DNA of 64,000 nt from an uncultured Raoultella sp. (lineage in GTDB: Bacteria > Pseudomonadota > Gammaproteobacteria > Enterobacterales > Enterobacteriaceae). The position numbers and the translations under genes were made by a program. Below are positions 49,987-60,475 of the stretch, one piece after another. The stretch lies in NCBI GenBank assembly GCA_900759445.1, contig CAAEVH010000055.1, positions 1 to 64,000 on the forward strand. Direction: 5' to 3'. Under the pieces are notes generated by a model. The model was not told the origin of the DNA and searched no databases. It saw only the letters and a list, made by a program, of their open reading frames with translations. Each line of letters opens with the position of its first letter. Within the stretch, counting starts at the first letter, position 1.

Positions 49987-50062
49987 TTTTCGGCCTGAAA
50001 TAAAAAAGCCGCCTATTATCTGACAATCTACAACAGGCGACAACAGGTTAACTGTAGGGTTA

Positions 50063-50503
50063 TTACGGATTCACAAACGTCGATTTAACGCGTTGCGAGC
50101 GTTTGAAATAGGGCACCAGCAGTGCTGCAGCCAGCAATGGGAACAGCAGTTGGCGCACGGCAAAGGCGTCCGGAACCGGTGAAAACGCAAACGCTTTAAT
50201 CGCCAGTAACACGGAGATCAGCAGCCATAGAATATAATGCTTAGGCACACAGGCTCTGCGTTTGAAAAACGCAATCGTCAGCCACAGCGTGTAATACCAC
50301 ATGGCAATCGCGGTAATAAAAGAGACGCCCCATAACAGCAAATTTGCCGTACTTTGCGCACCCAGCGTTTGGAAGGTTTGCGGTGTAGCCAGCGCAGTGA
50401 CATAAAGTAATAACGCCAGCGAAGCGCTCAACAATGCGACTAACAGCCAGGCCAGTGGCCCAAGTAGCCAGCCCCCGATACGTTGTGCCGGTGTGGTAGT
50501 CAT
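50063..50503 (-). CDS. ydgK: DUF2569 membrane protein YdgK
   Basis: 146 residues from the ATG of [12 protein letters not shown]; colinear with E. coli YdgK from [13 protein letters not shown]. About four membrane segments. GGAG lies close to the ATG, so an upstream ATG at 50536 cannot be excluded. Function unknown. Confidence 0.9.
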   Translation of the reverse strand: MTTTPAQRIGGWLLGPLAWLLVALLSASLALLLYVTALATPQTFQTLGAQSTANLLLWGVSFITAIAMWYYTLWLTIAFFKRRACVPKHYILWLLISVLLAIKAFAFSPVPDAFAVRQLLFPLLAAALLVPYFKRSQRVKSTFVNP

Positions 50504-50594
50504 CTCTTCTCCAGGTTTACGCGCGCAATCAAACATGCCATTCATTTTGGGGCAATTATTATAAAGCTTTTAACGTTGAGCGCTACTTTCTTCT

Positions 50595-50810
50595 TTATTG
50601 CACGTAATGCCAGACTGATTTGGGTACCTGACCAACATCAAACAGACGACCTCCTGAGATAAGCTCCGCACGGCGATGGTCTGCAGCGCGATACATATTG
50701 ATAATGTCGCTATCGTCGGTGAGCGTGTAGTTAAGATGGTCGAACAGTTTTTCCAGACTTTCGAGTGAACTGATTTTGCGGAATTTTAATAAGTAATCCT
50801 GAACAGTCAT
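50595..50810 (-). CDS. cnu: Hha-family nucleoid modulator Cnu (YdgT)
   Basis: 71 residues, [15 protein letters not shown] at the start, helical Hha/YmoA fold. It binds H-NS and StpA and tunes silencing of horizontally acquired genes and oriC complexes. Confidence 0.96.
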   Translation of the reverse strand: MTVQDYLLKFRKISSLESLEKLFDHLNYTLTDDSDIINMYRAADHRRAELISGGRLFDVGQVPKSVWHYVQ

Positions 50811-50825
50811 AAATGGAAATCCATA

Positions 50826-50921
50826 TTAATAAAATAATACCAACGGAGTAGTAAATATAAATAATAAACAACATGCACAGGTAAAAGCGGATTGACGCGC
50901 AAATGTGAGAAGAGTGTTCAT
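50826..50921 (-). CDS. candidate small membrane protein upstream of cnu
   Basis: 31 codons from ATG at 50921: MNTLLTFARQSAFTCACC followed by LLFIFTTPLVLFY, a basic N-terminus and one hydrophobic segment. It ends 15 bases before cnu. The ribosome site is weak (AGG one base from the ATG). I do not recognise it. Possible small inner-membrane protein or chance frame. The rest of 50811-51103 shows nothing else supportable. Confidence 0.3.
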   Translation of the reverse strand: MNTLLTFARQSAFTCACCLLFIFTTPLVLFY

Positions 50922-51103
50922 ACCTGTGGAAAAGCAGGCGCTATGCGCACCTGCGGTAAGGGTAACGCGCTTCGCTACAGCAGGCAATATGCACCGGAGT
51001 GGGATGCGGCATTATTCTCTTTTTTTGACAAAATTCGATCTTTTGCAGCCAAACCCTGCCGTTACTCGATGTTAATTGCCGGGTTATAAGGGACTGCAGA
51101 TGC

Positions 51104-51229
51104 TTATTTCTTCTGCACAGCAGCAACGGGCTCCGGTGGCTGGTAATTGTCAATATGATTGGCAACACCCAGCAGGATCACAGAGACGGTGAGAACAATC
51201 CAACCTGCTAATTCAATAAGACGATTCAT
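51104..51229 (-). CDS. blr: small divisome membrane protein Blr
   Basis: 41 residues: MNRLIELAGWIVLTVSVILL then GVANHIDNYQPPEPVAAVQKK. One membrane helix; close match to E. coli Blr, which interacts with division proteins and affects beta-lactam sensitivity. Confidence 0.94.
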   Translation of the reverse strand: MNRLIELAGWIVLTVSVILLGVANHIDNYQPPEPVAAVQKK

Positions 51230-51470
51230 TACTGATGACATTTGCTTTGATTTATCCATAAACACAGGCTGCAAATGTTACTAATCTCTCAATAATACAG
51301 CAAGATAATTGGGAACGATTTCTCCCTCTTTTTCGCTGCAAGTTAAGCATAAGTGGCATATGTTTGACTTAAGTTAATAAACAACCTTTGTAGCGCAATG
51401 GTTATTAAACTATTGAGACGTTGCAGGGTATGGTGTGAAATAGATAAGTCCTGAATTGAGAGGCTATAAC

Positions 51471-52511
51471 ATGAGTGACAACATCCGCGTTGGGCTAATT
51501 GGCTATGGTTACGCCAGTAAAACCTTCCATGCCCCCCTGATTGTGGGCACACCGGGCCTCGAACTGGCTGCGGTTTCCAGTAGTGATGAAGCAAAAGTGA
51601 AGGCAGACTGGCCAACGGTGGCGGTTGTTGCTGAGCCTAAACACCTTTTTAACGATCCGAATATCGACCTGATTGTGATCCCCACGCCTAATGACACTCA
51701 CTTCCCGTTAGCGAAGGCTGCGCTGGAAGCGGGCAAACATGTGGTTGTTGATAAGCCTTTCACCGTGACACTGTCACAAGCACGCGAACTGGATGCGTTG
51801 GCGCGTAGCCTTGGCCGTGTGCTGTCCGTTTTCCATAACCGCCGTTGGGACAGTGATTTTCTGACGTTGAAAGCCCTGCTGGCGGATGGCGTTTTGGGGG
51901 AGGTGGCGTATTTCGAATCCCATTTCGATCGATTCCGCCCGCAGGTTCGTGACCGCTGGCGTGAACAGGGGGGGCCGGGAAGCGGCATCTGGTATGATTT
52001 AGCTCCGCATCTTCTGGATCAGGCGATTAACCTGTTTGGTTTGCCCGTCAGCATGACGGTAGATCTGGCTCAGCTCCGCCCAGGTGCGCAAGCGACGGAT
52101 TACTTCCATGCCATCCTGACTTACCCGCAGCGTCGTGTGATTCTGCACGGCACCATGCTCGCTGCCGCTGAGTCGGCCCGTTATATCGTGCACGGATCGC
52201 GTGGCAGCTATGTGAAGTATGGTCTTGACCCGCAGGAAGAGCGCCTGAAAAATGGCGAGCGACTGCCTCAGGAAGACTGGGGTTATGACATGCGCGATGG
52301 CGTGTTGACGCGAATAGAAGGCGAAGAGCAGGTTGAAGAGACCTGGCTGACTGTACCGGGTAATTACCCGGCGTACTATGCTGGCATTCGTGATGCGCTA
52401 AATGGTCACGGTGAAAACCCGGTACCGGCGAGACAAGCTATTCAAATCATGGAGCTGATTGAGCTGGGTCTTGAATCGGCGAAACATCGCTCGACGTTGT
52501 GCCTTGCCTGA
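51471..52511 (+). CDS. ydgJ: Gfo/Idh/MocA oxidoreductase YdgJ
   Basis: 346 residues from the ATG of MSDNIRVGLIGYG. NAD(P)-binding GLIGYGYASK and the catalytic Lys in VVVDKPFT. Substrate not established, likely a sugar or inositol-type compound. A REP element follows. Confidence 0.95.
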   Translation: MSDNIRVGLIGYGYASKTFHAPLIVGTPGLELAAVSSSDEAKVKADWPTVAVVAEPKHLFNDPNIDLIVIPTPNDTHFPLAKAALEAGKHVVVDKPFTVTLSQARELDALARSLGRVLSVFHNRRWDSDFLTLKALLADGVLGEVAYFESHFDRFRPQVRDRWREQGGPGSGIWYDLAPHLLDQAINLFGLPVSMTVDLAQLRPGAQATDYFHAILTYPQRRVILHGTMLAAAESARYIVHGSRGSYVKYGLDPQEERLKNGERLPQEDWGYDMRDGVLTRIEGEEQVEETWLTVPGNYPAYYAGIRDALNGHGENPVPARQAIQIMELIELGLESAKHRSTLCLA

Positions 52512-52520
52512 TTAGGCAAA

Positions 52521-52554
52521 TGCCGGATGGCGATGCTCAGCATCGCATCCGGCA
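52521..52554. repeat. REP element between ydgJ and add
   Basis: TGCCGGATGGCGATGCT and AGCATCGCATCCGGCA form an almost perfect palindrome in the convergent gap. Confidence 0.9.
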
Positions 52555-52563
52555 CTCTAACCG

Positions 52564-53565
52564 TCACGCTGCCGCGACTTTCTCGCGCAGGGCACGTTTT
52601 TCTTCGTTACTCAGAAATGCCATTTCCAGGCCGTTGATTTGCGCTTGACGGATCTGTTCGCGCGTGAGTCCTGCCGCTGGCGCGGCAATGGTGTACTCGT
52701 GAATAATATCCACACCTTGTACCGCCGGATCGTCCGTATTCAAGCTGGCTAAAACGCCATGCTCAAGGAATGTTTTTAGCGGGTGGGTTGCCAGAGAGGC
52801 GACGGTGCTGGTCTGAATGTTCGATGTCAGGCAGGATTCGATGCCGATACGGTGTTCGGCGAGGTAATCCATCAACGCACGATCTTCAACGGCTTTAACG
52901 CCGTGACCAATACGTTCTGCGCCAAGCTCTTTAATGGCCTGCCAGATACTTTCTGGTCCCGCGGCTTCGCCCGCATGTACGGTAATACGCCAGCCGGCGT
53001 CGCGCGCCTGATTGAAATGCGACAGGAACAGACTGCCCGGGAAACCGAGTTCGTCACCAGCCAGATCCAGTGCCGTAATATGGTCACGGTGGGCTAACAG
53101 CGCATCCAGTTCCTGCAGGCAGGCGGCTTCGCCAAAGGTACGGCTCATAATGCCAATTAAGCGAGCTTCGACGCCAAAGGTCTTGCAGCCCTCGCGAACG
53201 CCGGCAATGACGGCTTCAACCACGCCCGCAACGGGGAGTTGATGCGCCATCGCCATATAGCCGGGTGAAAAACGTAATTCTACATAGTGCAGGCCGTTAC
53301 GTGCTGCATCCTCAATATTCTCAAATGCCACGCGGCGACACGCATCCAGCGAGGCCAGTACCTTCACGCCCCAGTCGAGCTTGGATAAAAAGCTCACTAA
53401 ATCCGGCTCAGTTGATGTGACTTGCACATGAGGGATCAGCGTTTCCAGCGTTTGTGCCGGAAGCGTTAAATTGAACTGACGACCCAGTTCCAGGATCGTT
53501 TGGGCACGGATGTTACCATCAAGGTGGCGATGGACGTCGGTCAGGGGGAGGGAAGTATCAATCAT
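52564..53565 (-). CDS. add: adenosine deaminase
   Basis: 333 residues from the ATG of [17 protein letters not shown]. Zn ligands: HRH in DVHRHLDG, His in TVHAGEAAG, Asp in NTDDPAVQ. Converts adenosine to inosine in purine salvage, downstream of adenosine uptake by PunC encoded elsewhere in this window. Confidence 0.97.
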   Translation of the reverse strand: MIDTSLPLTDVHRHLDGNIRAQTILELGRQFNLTLPAQTLETLIPHVQVTSTEPDLVSFLSKLDWGVKVLASLDACRRVAFENIEDAARNGLHYVELRFSPGYMAMAHQLPVAGVVEAVIAGVREGCKTFGVEARLIGIMSRTFGEAACLQELDALLAHRDHITALDLAGDELGFPGSLFLSHFNQARDAGWRITVHAGEAAGPESIWQAIKELGAERIGHGVKAVEDRALMDYLAEHRIGIESCLTSNIQTSTVASLATHPLKTFLEHGVLASLNTDDPAVQGVDIIHEYTIAAPAAGLTREQIRQAQINGLEMAFLSNEEKRALREKVAAA

Positions 53566-53665
53566 GGTCGCACTCGTGTATTTAGGTAAAGTGCGTCGTA
53601 TTATATGAAAAAATCGGGATAAAAAGCTATGTTGCGCAATGAATAATTTCATTGCGCAAACTTAA

Positions 53666-54838
53666 TTAACGTACAGAACGGATGGCGTTAATCAGCCCCT
53701 GAACGCCTTTCTCAAGCTTGGATCTTGGGCATCCGGCATTGAGACGTACAAAACCGCGACCTTCTTCTCCGTAGGTGTATCCCGGCATGATAGCCACTTT
53801 CTGCTGGTGGATGAGAACATCCTGCAAGGCATGGTCATCAATATTGAGCGGACGCAGGTCAATCCATGCCAGATAGGTGGATTGCGGAATCTGCCAGTTG
53901 AGTTCGGGGAATGCGGCATTAAGTTCACGAGCTACGTAATGCAGATTACTGGCAAGATAATCGCGCAGCGTATCAAGCCAGCTTGCACCCTGTTGATAAG
54001 CGGCAATATGTGCACTAAGCGCCAGCACCGCAGGCGAGGAAAGACCATCGCGGCCTTTTAACGCGCTGAGGTAATCGTTGCGGCTTTGAGCATTTTCAAT
54101 GAGTCCGTAAGCCCCGGTTAGTGCCGGAATATTAAAACTCTTTGAGCCGGAAGTGAGCAGTGCCCAACTGCCACGCGCGACGTTACTCCACGGGATGTGC
54201 GGCCGGTCTGACCATACCATATCCATATGAATCTCATCGGAGATAACTTTTACACCATGGCGCTGACACAGTTCCGCCATGGCTTCCAGCTCGTCGCGCG
54301 TCCACACTTTACCCGTTGGGTTTTGTGGGCTGCAAAGCAGAAGAATTTTGCTTTCAGGTCGAGACAAGGCTTTCTCCAGCGCAACCATGTCACAAAACCA
54401 GCCGTCGGCGCGTTTTTCCAGTCCGACTGCGCGTACCTGGCGCTGATTACCTTCAATCGCTTTGTAAAACGCATCGTACGCCGGAGTATGGATAACCACC
54501 GCATCGCCCACGGATGACCACTGGCGGATCAACTCCGACACCATATAGATGACCGAGGGGCCATATACCAGCGACTGAGGATCTATTTGAGTGTTATGCC
54601 GCGAAAGAAACCAGTGGCTTATCGCCGCCAGAAACTCATCGTTTTTCCAGCGGCTGTAACCCAGCACGCCATGTGACAGGCGCTGAGTCAGCGCCTCCAG
54701 AATGCAAGGTGCGGTGGCAAAATCCATATCGGAGATGGTGAATGGCAGCAGGTCGGCTGAACCAAAACGGTCGGCAACGTAATCCCACTGAGTACACCAG
54801 GTACCGTGCCTGTCCACAACCTTTGAAAAATCAAACAT
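53666..54838 (-). CDS. malY: cystathionine beta-lyase / maltose regulon modulator MalY
   Basis: 390-residue fold-type I PLP enzyme with the Schiff-base Lys in TSGSKSFNIPALTG. In E. coli it cleaves C-S bonds and also binds and inhibits MalT. Ten bases after malX, forming malXY. Confidence 0.97.
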   Translation of the reverse strand: MFDFSKVVDRHGTWCTQWDYVADRFGSADLLPFTISDMDFATAPCILEALTQRLSHGVLGYSRWKNDEFLAAISHWFLSRHNTQIDPQSLVYGPSVIYMVSELIRQWSSVGDAVVIHTPAYDAFYKAIEGNQRQVRAVGLEKRADGWFCDMVALEKALSRPESKILLLCSPQNPTGKVWTRDELEAMAELCQRHGVKVISDEIHMDMVWSDRPHIPWSNVARGSWALLTSGSKSFNIPALTGAYGLIENAQSRNDYLSALKGRDGLSSPAVLALSAHIAAYQQGASWLDTLRDYLASNLHYVARELNAAFPELNWQIPQSTYLAWIDLRPLNIDDHALQDVLIHQQKVAIMPGYTYGEEGRGFVRLNAGCPRSKLEKGVQGLINAIRSVR

Positions 54839-54848
54839 ATTGTTATCC

Positions 54849-56441
54849 TTAAGCCTGTACGGTGTTCATCAGAACCACGATCTCGTCTTTCACTGACTGG
54901 ACCTGCGGACCGATAACGACCTGAAGGTTATGCTGATTGAGTTGTACTACGCCAATGGCACGATTGTCCTTCAGAGCCTGTACGTTAACAAGCGACATAT
55001 CTTTCACTGACAAGCGCAGACGGGTGATGCAGTTATCCAGGCTGACAATGTTTTCCGCGCCGCCCAGTGCCGCCAGAATAGCAGGGACGTTATAACCTGA
55101 TTTACCCGGCGCTCCGGCCATTACTTTTTCGATATTGCTGGCAATTTCGACTTCACGGCCCGGCGTCTTCAAATTGAAACGCGTGATGGCGAAGCGGAAG
55201 ATCACGTAGTACACCGCAAACCAGATAGCCGCGACAACAGGGACCAGGTACCACTTGGTGGACAATCCGTGCAGGATGCCGAACACCACGAAGTCAATCA
55301 GGTTACCGTCAGTGTTACCGATAGTGACGCCAAGCACTGCCATCACGGTGAAGCCAAGACCGGTTAGCAGGGCGTGGATTACATACAGAACCGGAGCGAC
55401 GAACAGGAATAAGAACTCGAGTGGTTCAGTTGTACCGCCGATGACACAGGCAATCAGACCAGAAATTAATAACCCTTTAATTTTATGACGATTTTCAGGG
55501 CGTGCGCAGTGGTACATGGCTAATGCCGCACCCGGTAAACCGCCGAGGAACGCCGGCATTTTACCCTGGGACAGGAAGCGTGTTGCGCTTTCAGAGAAAC
55601 CTTGCGTTGTCGGGCAGCTCAGTTGAGCCTGGAAAATAGTCAGTGCGCCGCTCACGCTATGGCCGCAGACTTCCTGTGTGCCGCCAGCTTCGGTGAAGCG
55701 AATGAGTGCCACCAGAATATGGTGCAGGCCAAAAGGCAGCAACAGACGTTCACCGGTACCAAACAGCATAGGACCAAATTCCCCCGCGCTATTGATGATG
55801 TGACCGAGTCCGGTAATGCCCATGGCGAAAACTGGCCAAATCAAGGGAATGACCAGCCCGACCAATCCCATCACCACCGAGGAGATGATAGGCACAAAGC
55901 GCGTACCACCGAAAAACGCCAGCGCATCCGGCAGACGAATGTTGTGGAAGCGTTCATGCAGCATCCAGACAATGATCCCGGCAATAACGGCACCGAGGAT
56001 CCCGGTGTCGATCGACTGGATCCCCAGAATGTTTTGCACGTTGTTGGCTTTCAGGATCGCCGCATCTGTGGTGGGTAAGATACCTTTGGCGGTTAACCAG
56101 AAATTGACGGCGAGGTTCATGACCGCATAACCGACAAAACCGGCAAACGCCGCAACGCCTTTGTTCTCGCGCGCCAGGCCCAGAGGAATGGCAATACAGA
56201 ACATGACTGGCAGGAAGCTAAACGCAAATGAGCCAACTTTACTCATCCAGGTAAAGATGGCCTGAAGCACCGGATTCCCCAACGCCGGGATCAGCGTCAA
56301 GACATCATGGCTACTCAACGAGCTGCCGATCCCCAACATGATCCCGCAAAATGAGAGCAGCGCTACAGGCAGCATAAAGGTTTTGCCCAACTGCTGGAAA
56401 AATTCCCATAACGTTATTTTTGGTGTGGTTCTCGCCGTCAT
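54849..56441 (-). CDS. malX: PTS EIICB component MalX
   Basis: 530 residues from the ATG of MTARTTPKITLWEF, colinear with E. coli. N-terminal EIIC membrane domain (about ten segments) with GGTTEPLEF near its end, then EIIB with the phosphorylated Cys in SLDNCITRLRL. Related to PtsG; can take up maltose and glucose, but the natural substrate is unclear. Repressed by MalI. Confidence 0.97.
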   Translation of the reverse strand: MTARTTPKITLWEFFQQLGKTFMLPVALLSFCGIMLGIGSSLSSHDVLTLIPALGNPVLQAIFTWMSKVGSFAFSFLPVMFCIAIPLGLARENKGVAAFAGFVGYAVMNLAVNFWLTAKGILPTTDAAILKANNVQNILGIQSIDTGILGAVIAGIIVWMLHERFHNIRLPDALAFFGGTRFVPIISSVVMGLVGLVIPLIWPVFAMGITGLGHIINSAGEFGPMLFGTGERLLLPFGLHHILVALIRFTEAGGTQEVCGHSVSGALTIFQAQLSCPTTQGFSESATRFLSQGKMPAFLGGLPGAALAMYHCARPENRHKIKGLLISGLIACVIGGTTEPLEFLFLFVAPVLYVIHALLTGLGFTVMAVLGVTIGNTDGNLIDFVVFGILHGLSTKWYLVPVVAAIWFAVYYVIFRFAITRFNLKTPGREVEIASNIEKVMAGAPGKSGYNVPAILAALGGAENIVSLDNCITRLRLSVKDMSLVNVQALKDNRAIGVVQLNQHNLQVVIGPQVQSVKDEIVVLMNTVQA

Positions 56442-56485
56442 CAAACGACTCCTTGTAAAGGCTAGCTGACTAATGATGGCGAGAA

Positions 56486-56501
56486 GATAAAACGTTTTAC
56501 C
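56486..56501. promoter_or_regulatory. MalI operator of malX
   Basis: GATAAAACGTTTTACC, 45 bases before malX; near-perfect palindrome. Confidence 0.85.
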
Positions 56502-56564
56502 TAATTTTAGTGCGGTATAAATCACATTATCGAACGATAATAGGGGGTATAAATATAAGTGATT

Positions 56565-56580
56565 GATAAAACGTTTTATC
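56565..56580. promoter_or_regulatory. MalI operator of malI
   Basis: GATAAAACGTTTTATC, a perfect palindrome 31 bases before malI. Confidence 0.9.
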
Positions 56581-56610
56581 CGTCACGTTATCAGGGAGTT
56601 TTCTGTTTTT

Positions 56611-57639
56611 ATGGCTATAGCCAAAAAAATAACCATCCATGATGTTGCGCTGGCTGCGGGGGTTTCGGTCAGCACCGTCTCATTGGTGCTCAGTGGAAAA
56701 GGGCGAATTTCATCAGCGACTGGGGAGCGGGTGAATGCTGCTATTGAGAAACTGGGGTTTGTGCGTAACCGCCAGGCATCAGCGCTGCGCGGCGGGCAGA
56801 GCGGAGTAGTTGGTTTGATTGTACGCGATCTTTCAACGTCGTTTTACGCCGAGCTGACGGCGGGTCTGACGGAGGCGTTAGAAGCGCAGGGGCGCATGGT
56901 CTTCTTACTGCACGGCGGTAAAGATGGGGAGCAGCTGGCGCAGCGTTTCGCGATGTTACTCAACCAGGGGGTGGATGGCGTGGTCATTGCCGGGGCCGCT
57001 GGCAGCAGTGATGCGCTGCAACAGTTGGCCGCTGATAAAGGGATCCCGGTGGTATTTGCATCACGCGCCAGCTACATGGATGACGCAGACACCGTCAGGC
57101 CCGATAACATGCAAGCTGCACAGTTACTGGTTGAACATCTTATCCGCCACGGACACCAGCGTATTGCCTGGCTGGGCGGGCAGAGTTCTTCATTGACTCG
57201 TGCTGAGCGCGTCGGCGGCTATTGTGCAACTTTACTAAAATATGGTTTACCGTTTCATAGCGACTGGGTGCTGGAGTGCTCATCCAGCCAGAAGCAGGCC
57301 GCAGAAGAGGTAACGGCGCTGTTACGCCGCAATCCCACGATCAGCGCGGTGGTGTGCTACAACGAAATAATCGCCATAGGCGCCTGGTTTGGCCTGATGA
57401 GAGCAGGACGTCAGAGTGGTGAAATTGGTGTCGATCGCTATTTCGAACAGCAAATATCGTTGGCCGGATTCGCTGATGTGGCGGAAAACGCGTTGGACGA
57501 TATCCCGATTACCTGGGCCTGTTCGCCCGCGCGTGAAATGGGATACACCCTTGCTGAACGTATGCTACAACGCATTGCCCACGATGAAGGTCATTCACGC
57601 AATCTGACGCTTTCCGCTCGTCTGGTGGCGGCGAAATAA
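56611..57639 (+). CDS. malI: LacI-family repressor MalI
   Basis: 342 residues from the ATG of MAIAKKITIHDV; the longer frame would start in the operator. HTH at ITIHDVALAAGVSVSTVSLV, hinge region RNRQASALRGG. Represses malXY and itself; the inducer is unknown. Confidence 0.97.
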   Translation: MAIAKKITIHDVALAAGVSVSTVSLVLSGKGRISSATGERVNAAIEKLGFVRNRQASALRGGQSGVVGLIVRDLSTSFYAELTAGLTEALEAQGRMVFLLHGGKDGEQLAQRFAMLLNQGVDGVVIAGAAGSSDALQQLAADKGIPVVFASRASYMDDADTVRPDNMQAAQLLVEHLIRHGHQRIAWLGGQSSSLTRAERVGGYCATLLKYGLPFHSDWVLECSSSQKQAAEEVTALLRRNPTISAVVCYNEIIAIGAWFGLMRAGRQSGEIGVDRYFEQQISLAGFADVAENALDDIPITWACSPAREMGYTLAERMLQRIAHDEGHSRNLTLSARLVAAK

Positions 57640-57643
57640 TAAA

Positions 57644-57667
57644 GCCCGATAAACACTGTTATCGGGC
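57644..57667. terminator. hairpin between malI and ydgA
   Basis: GCCCGATAA, loop of six, TTATCGGGC. A 9-pair stem in the convergent gap; the U-tract is weak on both sides (CTGTCACT, TTTATTATT on minus). Confidence 0.65.
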
Positions 57668-57684
57668 CTGTCACTGACGAGTGA

Positions 57685-59193
57685 TTATTGTTGTAGGATG
57701 GCAGGTGCATCCGGCTGTGTAAGAGAAGGCATACCGAACATACCAACAAACTCATCCAGCGGCATTTTTTGTCCGTTCAGCGTCACCTGGCCGTTTGCGT
57801 ATTGCAGGCTGGTGCCGATAACGTTGTCCTGCAAAGTCGTAATGCGGAACATCTGACCCATCGCCGCCAGGCCATTAACCTGTTGCTTCGCCAGACCAGC
57901 CGCTTCTTCCTGCTGATATCCTTCCAGTTTGGCAATTTGCGTCATGAACTCAGTCGCCATATCGACAGGGATGGTCAGTTTCGCATCCAGCGATTTGACG
58001 GAACGATCCACTTCCTGGGCCAGCGTTTGCGGCTCTACCGTGTTTGCGGTCGGATCTTTTAGCAACAGTGACAGATTAAATGTGGTTTCACCTTTTGCAT
58101 TCTTCCAGCTTAGTGGAGCAATAGTGACAACCGGTTCGCCTTTCATCAGAATCGGTAGCGCATTAAAGAAGGCTTCGGTGACTTTCTGCTGATAAAGCTC
58201 AGGATTTTGCACCACATCAATCTGCGCCATCAGCGCTTTGGTTTGGGCGCTGTACTGCTGGCTGAACTGGTGCAGTGCTTCACCGTCAATCTGGCCAACT
58301 TTCAACGTCAGCTTACCGCTCCCCATATCCTGGCCCTGCAATTTAAGGCTGTTCAGGGTGTAATCCAACTGGCTGTTGACGGTTTTGCCATCGTTAATCA
58401 GATCGGATTTGCCATCGATACCCATGCCTTCCAGCACCGCCAGCTCTTTGCCCTCGACTGAAATCGACAGTTTTTCGAGGGACAATTTCTGATCGCCGAT
58501 GCGCTCACCAAAGCTTGCAATACTGCTGGAACCTTCAGTTTTCAGGTTATTGAAAGTAACTTGTACTTTCTGATCATACTCATTGACGGCATTAACCAGG
58601 CCACTTTGCGCCTCGCCAGTCAGCGACACCGCATTACCATCCTTATCTGCCGTAAACTGGAACTCCCCGCCGCTAAAGGCCACTTTTTCGTCGCCTTTCT
58701 CGTAGTTCAGCGGTTTGAGGGAGAGATCGGAACGGGTATCCCCACTGTAGCCAATACGGGAATTAATAATGAATGGCGTCTCACCTTTGGCAATATCAAA
58801 CAGCGGCTTCGTCACGTCGTTATTGACCAGCGTCGTTTTCACGGAGGCCATTGCCGGAACAAGATTCAGTGATTTCAGCTGAGCCAGCGGGAAAGGACCG
58901 TGATCCACGGTTTCATTCAGGACGATGCTTTGTCCCGGTTTCAGCCAGGAATCTGCCTGCCCGGCAACAGGTTTCACCACCAACTGCAGTTGGCTATTGA
59001 ACACGCCGCGCTGGTAGTTTTGATAACTCAGTTCAATGCCCGCCTCTGGGGAGTAGCGTTTTAACTGATCGTTTGCCTGCGTCACCATCTCGGCGAGATG
59101 CGTTTCGAGTTTCTTTCCTGTGTACCAGGCGCCGCCCGTCCAGACGATACCCAGTGCAACCACCACACCCGCAGCTACCAGCGATTTTTTCAT
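57685..59193 (-). CDS. ydgA: DUF945 protein YdgA
   Basis: 502 residues from the ATG of MKKSLVAAGVVV, colinear with E. coli YdgA. A signal anchor at about 5-23, then a large beta-rich periplasmic domain. The family resembles AsmA/YdgA envelope proteins; function not established. Confidence 0.95.
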   Translation of the reverse strand: MKKSLVAAGVVVALGIVWTGGAWYTGKKLETHLAEMVTQANDQLKRYSPEAGIELSYQNYQRGVFNSQLQLVVKPVAGQADSWLKPGQSIVLNETVDHGPFPLAQLKSLNLVPAMASVKTTLVNNDVTKPLFDIAKGETPFIINSRIGYSGDTRSDLSLKPLNYEKGDEKVAFSGGEFQFTADKDGNAVSLTGEAQSGLVNAVNEYDQKVQVTFNNLKTEGSSSIASFGERIGDQKLSLEKLSISVEGKELAVLEGMGIDGKSDLINDGKTVNSQLDYTLNSLKLQGQDMGSGKLTLKVGQIDGEALHQFSQQYSAQTKALMAQIDVVQNPELYQQKVTEAFFNALPILMKGEPVVTIAPLSWKNAKGETTFNLSLLLKDPTANTVEPQTLAQEVDRSVKSLDAKLTIPVDMATEFMTQIAKLEGYQQEEAAGLAKQQVNGLAAMGQMFRITTLQDNVIGTSLQYANGQVTLNGQKMPLDEFVGMFGMPSLTQPDAPAILQQ

Positions 59194-59299
59194 TTTGATA
59201 TCCATAAAATAAAACCAGGCGTTTGAAGACGCCTGGAGGAGTGACATGTCTTTAACTCACTACAGCTTAGCAAGAGTTGTTAAAAATATCAGTATCTTG

Positions 59300-60475
59300 C
59301 TACAGCTTGTTATAAACCCGAGCTAAACGGCCCGTGCCGCTGACGTTTACCGGCGATTCATTCGCGCTAATAAAGGCCGACTCACCCGGCTGCAGCACCA
59401 GACGCTGCTCGCCCTTGCTCAGCACAGCTTCACCTTCGATGCAGAACAAAATGGCCGCACTTTGCTGGCTGATATCTGCGCCATTGGCGGTCAGTTCATG
59501 CAAGGAGAACGCGAAATCGTCGACCGGAATGGGGAAATCCAGTTCGCTGTCTGTCTTAACTGGCGTGGTCAGCAGCTGATTGGCTGGCTTGGCGACAAAC
59601 TTAACGTTGGCGACCAGCTCCGGGATATCAATGTATTTTGGCGTCAGTCCGGCGCGCAGCACGTTGTCCGAGTTAGCCATTACCTCCAGCGCCACACCTT
59701 GCAAGTAGGCGTGTGGGGTTTCGGCAAATAAGAACATCGCTTCGCCAGGATTGAGCTTCACCACATTGAGCAGCAGCGGGGAGAAGAGCCCGCTGTCATT
59801 CGGATAGAAATCGGCGATCAGGCGAATGGTTTGCCACGGTTCACCCTGCTGGCTGTTCAGCGCCGATTTCAGGATCGCCAGCGCATGGGATTTCTCCTCA
59901 TCCTGCATATTCAGCAAGCTGGCGAAAAGATAGCTCAGACGTTCCGCACTCGGTTCCTGCAGGAAATGCGCAATAGCCGGATGCGCGGCGGACACCGGTT
60001 GTAACAATGCGACAATGTCAGAGAACTCGCGGAATGCGTTCATCGCCAGGAACGGTGTCAAAGCAAAAACCAGTTCCGGTTTGTGGTTAGGATCTTTGTA
60101 ATTGCGCTCGGCGGCATCCATCGGGATCCCCGCCGCGTTTTCTTTGGCAAATCCGATTTCAGAGTTGTACTTGTTAGGATGAACCTGAATCGAAAGAGGT
60201 TGCGCGGCGCACAGCACTTTAAACAGGAAAGGCAGTTCACCAAAGCGTTTCGCAACAGCATCGCCTAACAGTGCGGATTTATCGTGTTCGATGACATCAC
60301 GCAGAGCGACCATCTGGCCGTCAGCGTTCAGAACCTGCGAACTGCTTTTCGGATGCGCGCCCATCCACAGCTCAGCCATCGGTTGCTGAGTGGGGTTGGC
60401 AATCCCATAAAGTTCCGTTAACGCAGTTTTACTTCCCCAGGCGTAGTTCTGCACTGAGTTGATGAGTTTTTGCAT
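59300..60475 (-). CDS. manA: mannose-6-phosphate isomerase
   Basis: 391-residue zinc enzyme interconverting mannose-6-P and fructose-6-P. The start is the ATG of MQKLINSVQNYAWG, colinear with E. coli. Zn ligands in SIQVHPNK (Gln, His) and HKPELVFAL (Glu); active-site block NSDNVLRAGLTPKYID. Divergent from fumA. Confidence 0.98.
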   Translation of the reverse strand: MQKLINSVQNYAWGSKTALTELYGIANPTQQPMAELWMGAHPKSSSQVLNADGQMVALRDVIEHDKSALLGDAVAKRFGELPFLFKVLCAAQPLSIQVHPNKYNSEIGFAKENAAGIPMDAAERNYKDPNHKPELVFALTPFLAMNAFREFSDIVALLQPVSAAHPAIAHFLQEPSAERLSYLFASLLNMQDEEKSHALAILKSALNSQQGEPWQTIRLIADFYPNDSGLFSPLLLNVVKLNPGEAMFLFAETPHAYLQGVALEVMANSDNVLRAGLTPKYIDIPELVANVKFVAKPANQLLTTPVKTDSELDFPIPVDDFAFSLHELTANGADISQQSAAILFCIEGEAVLSKGEQRLVLQPGESAFISANESPVNVSGTGRLARVYNKL

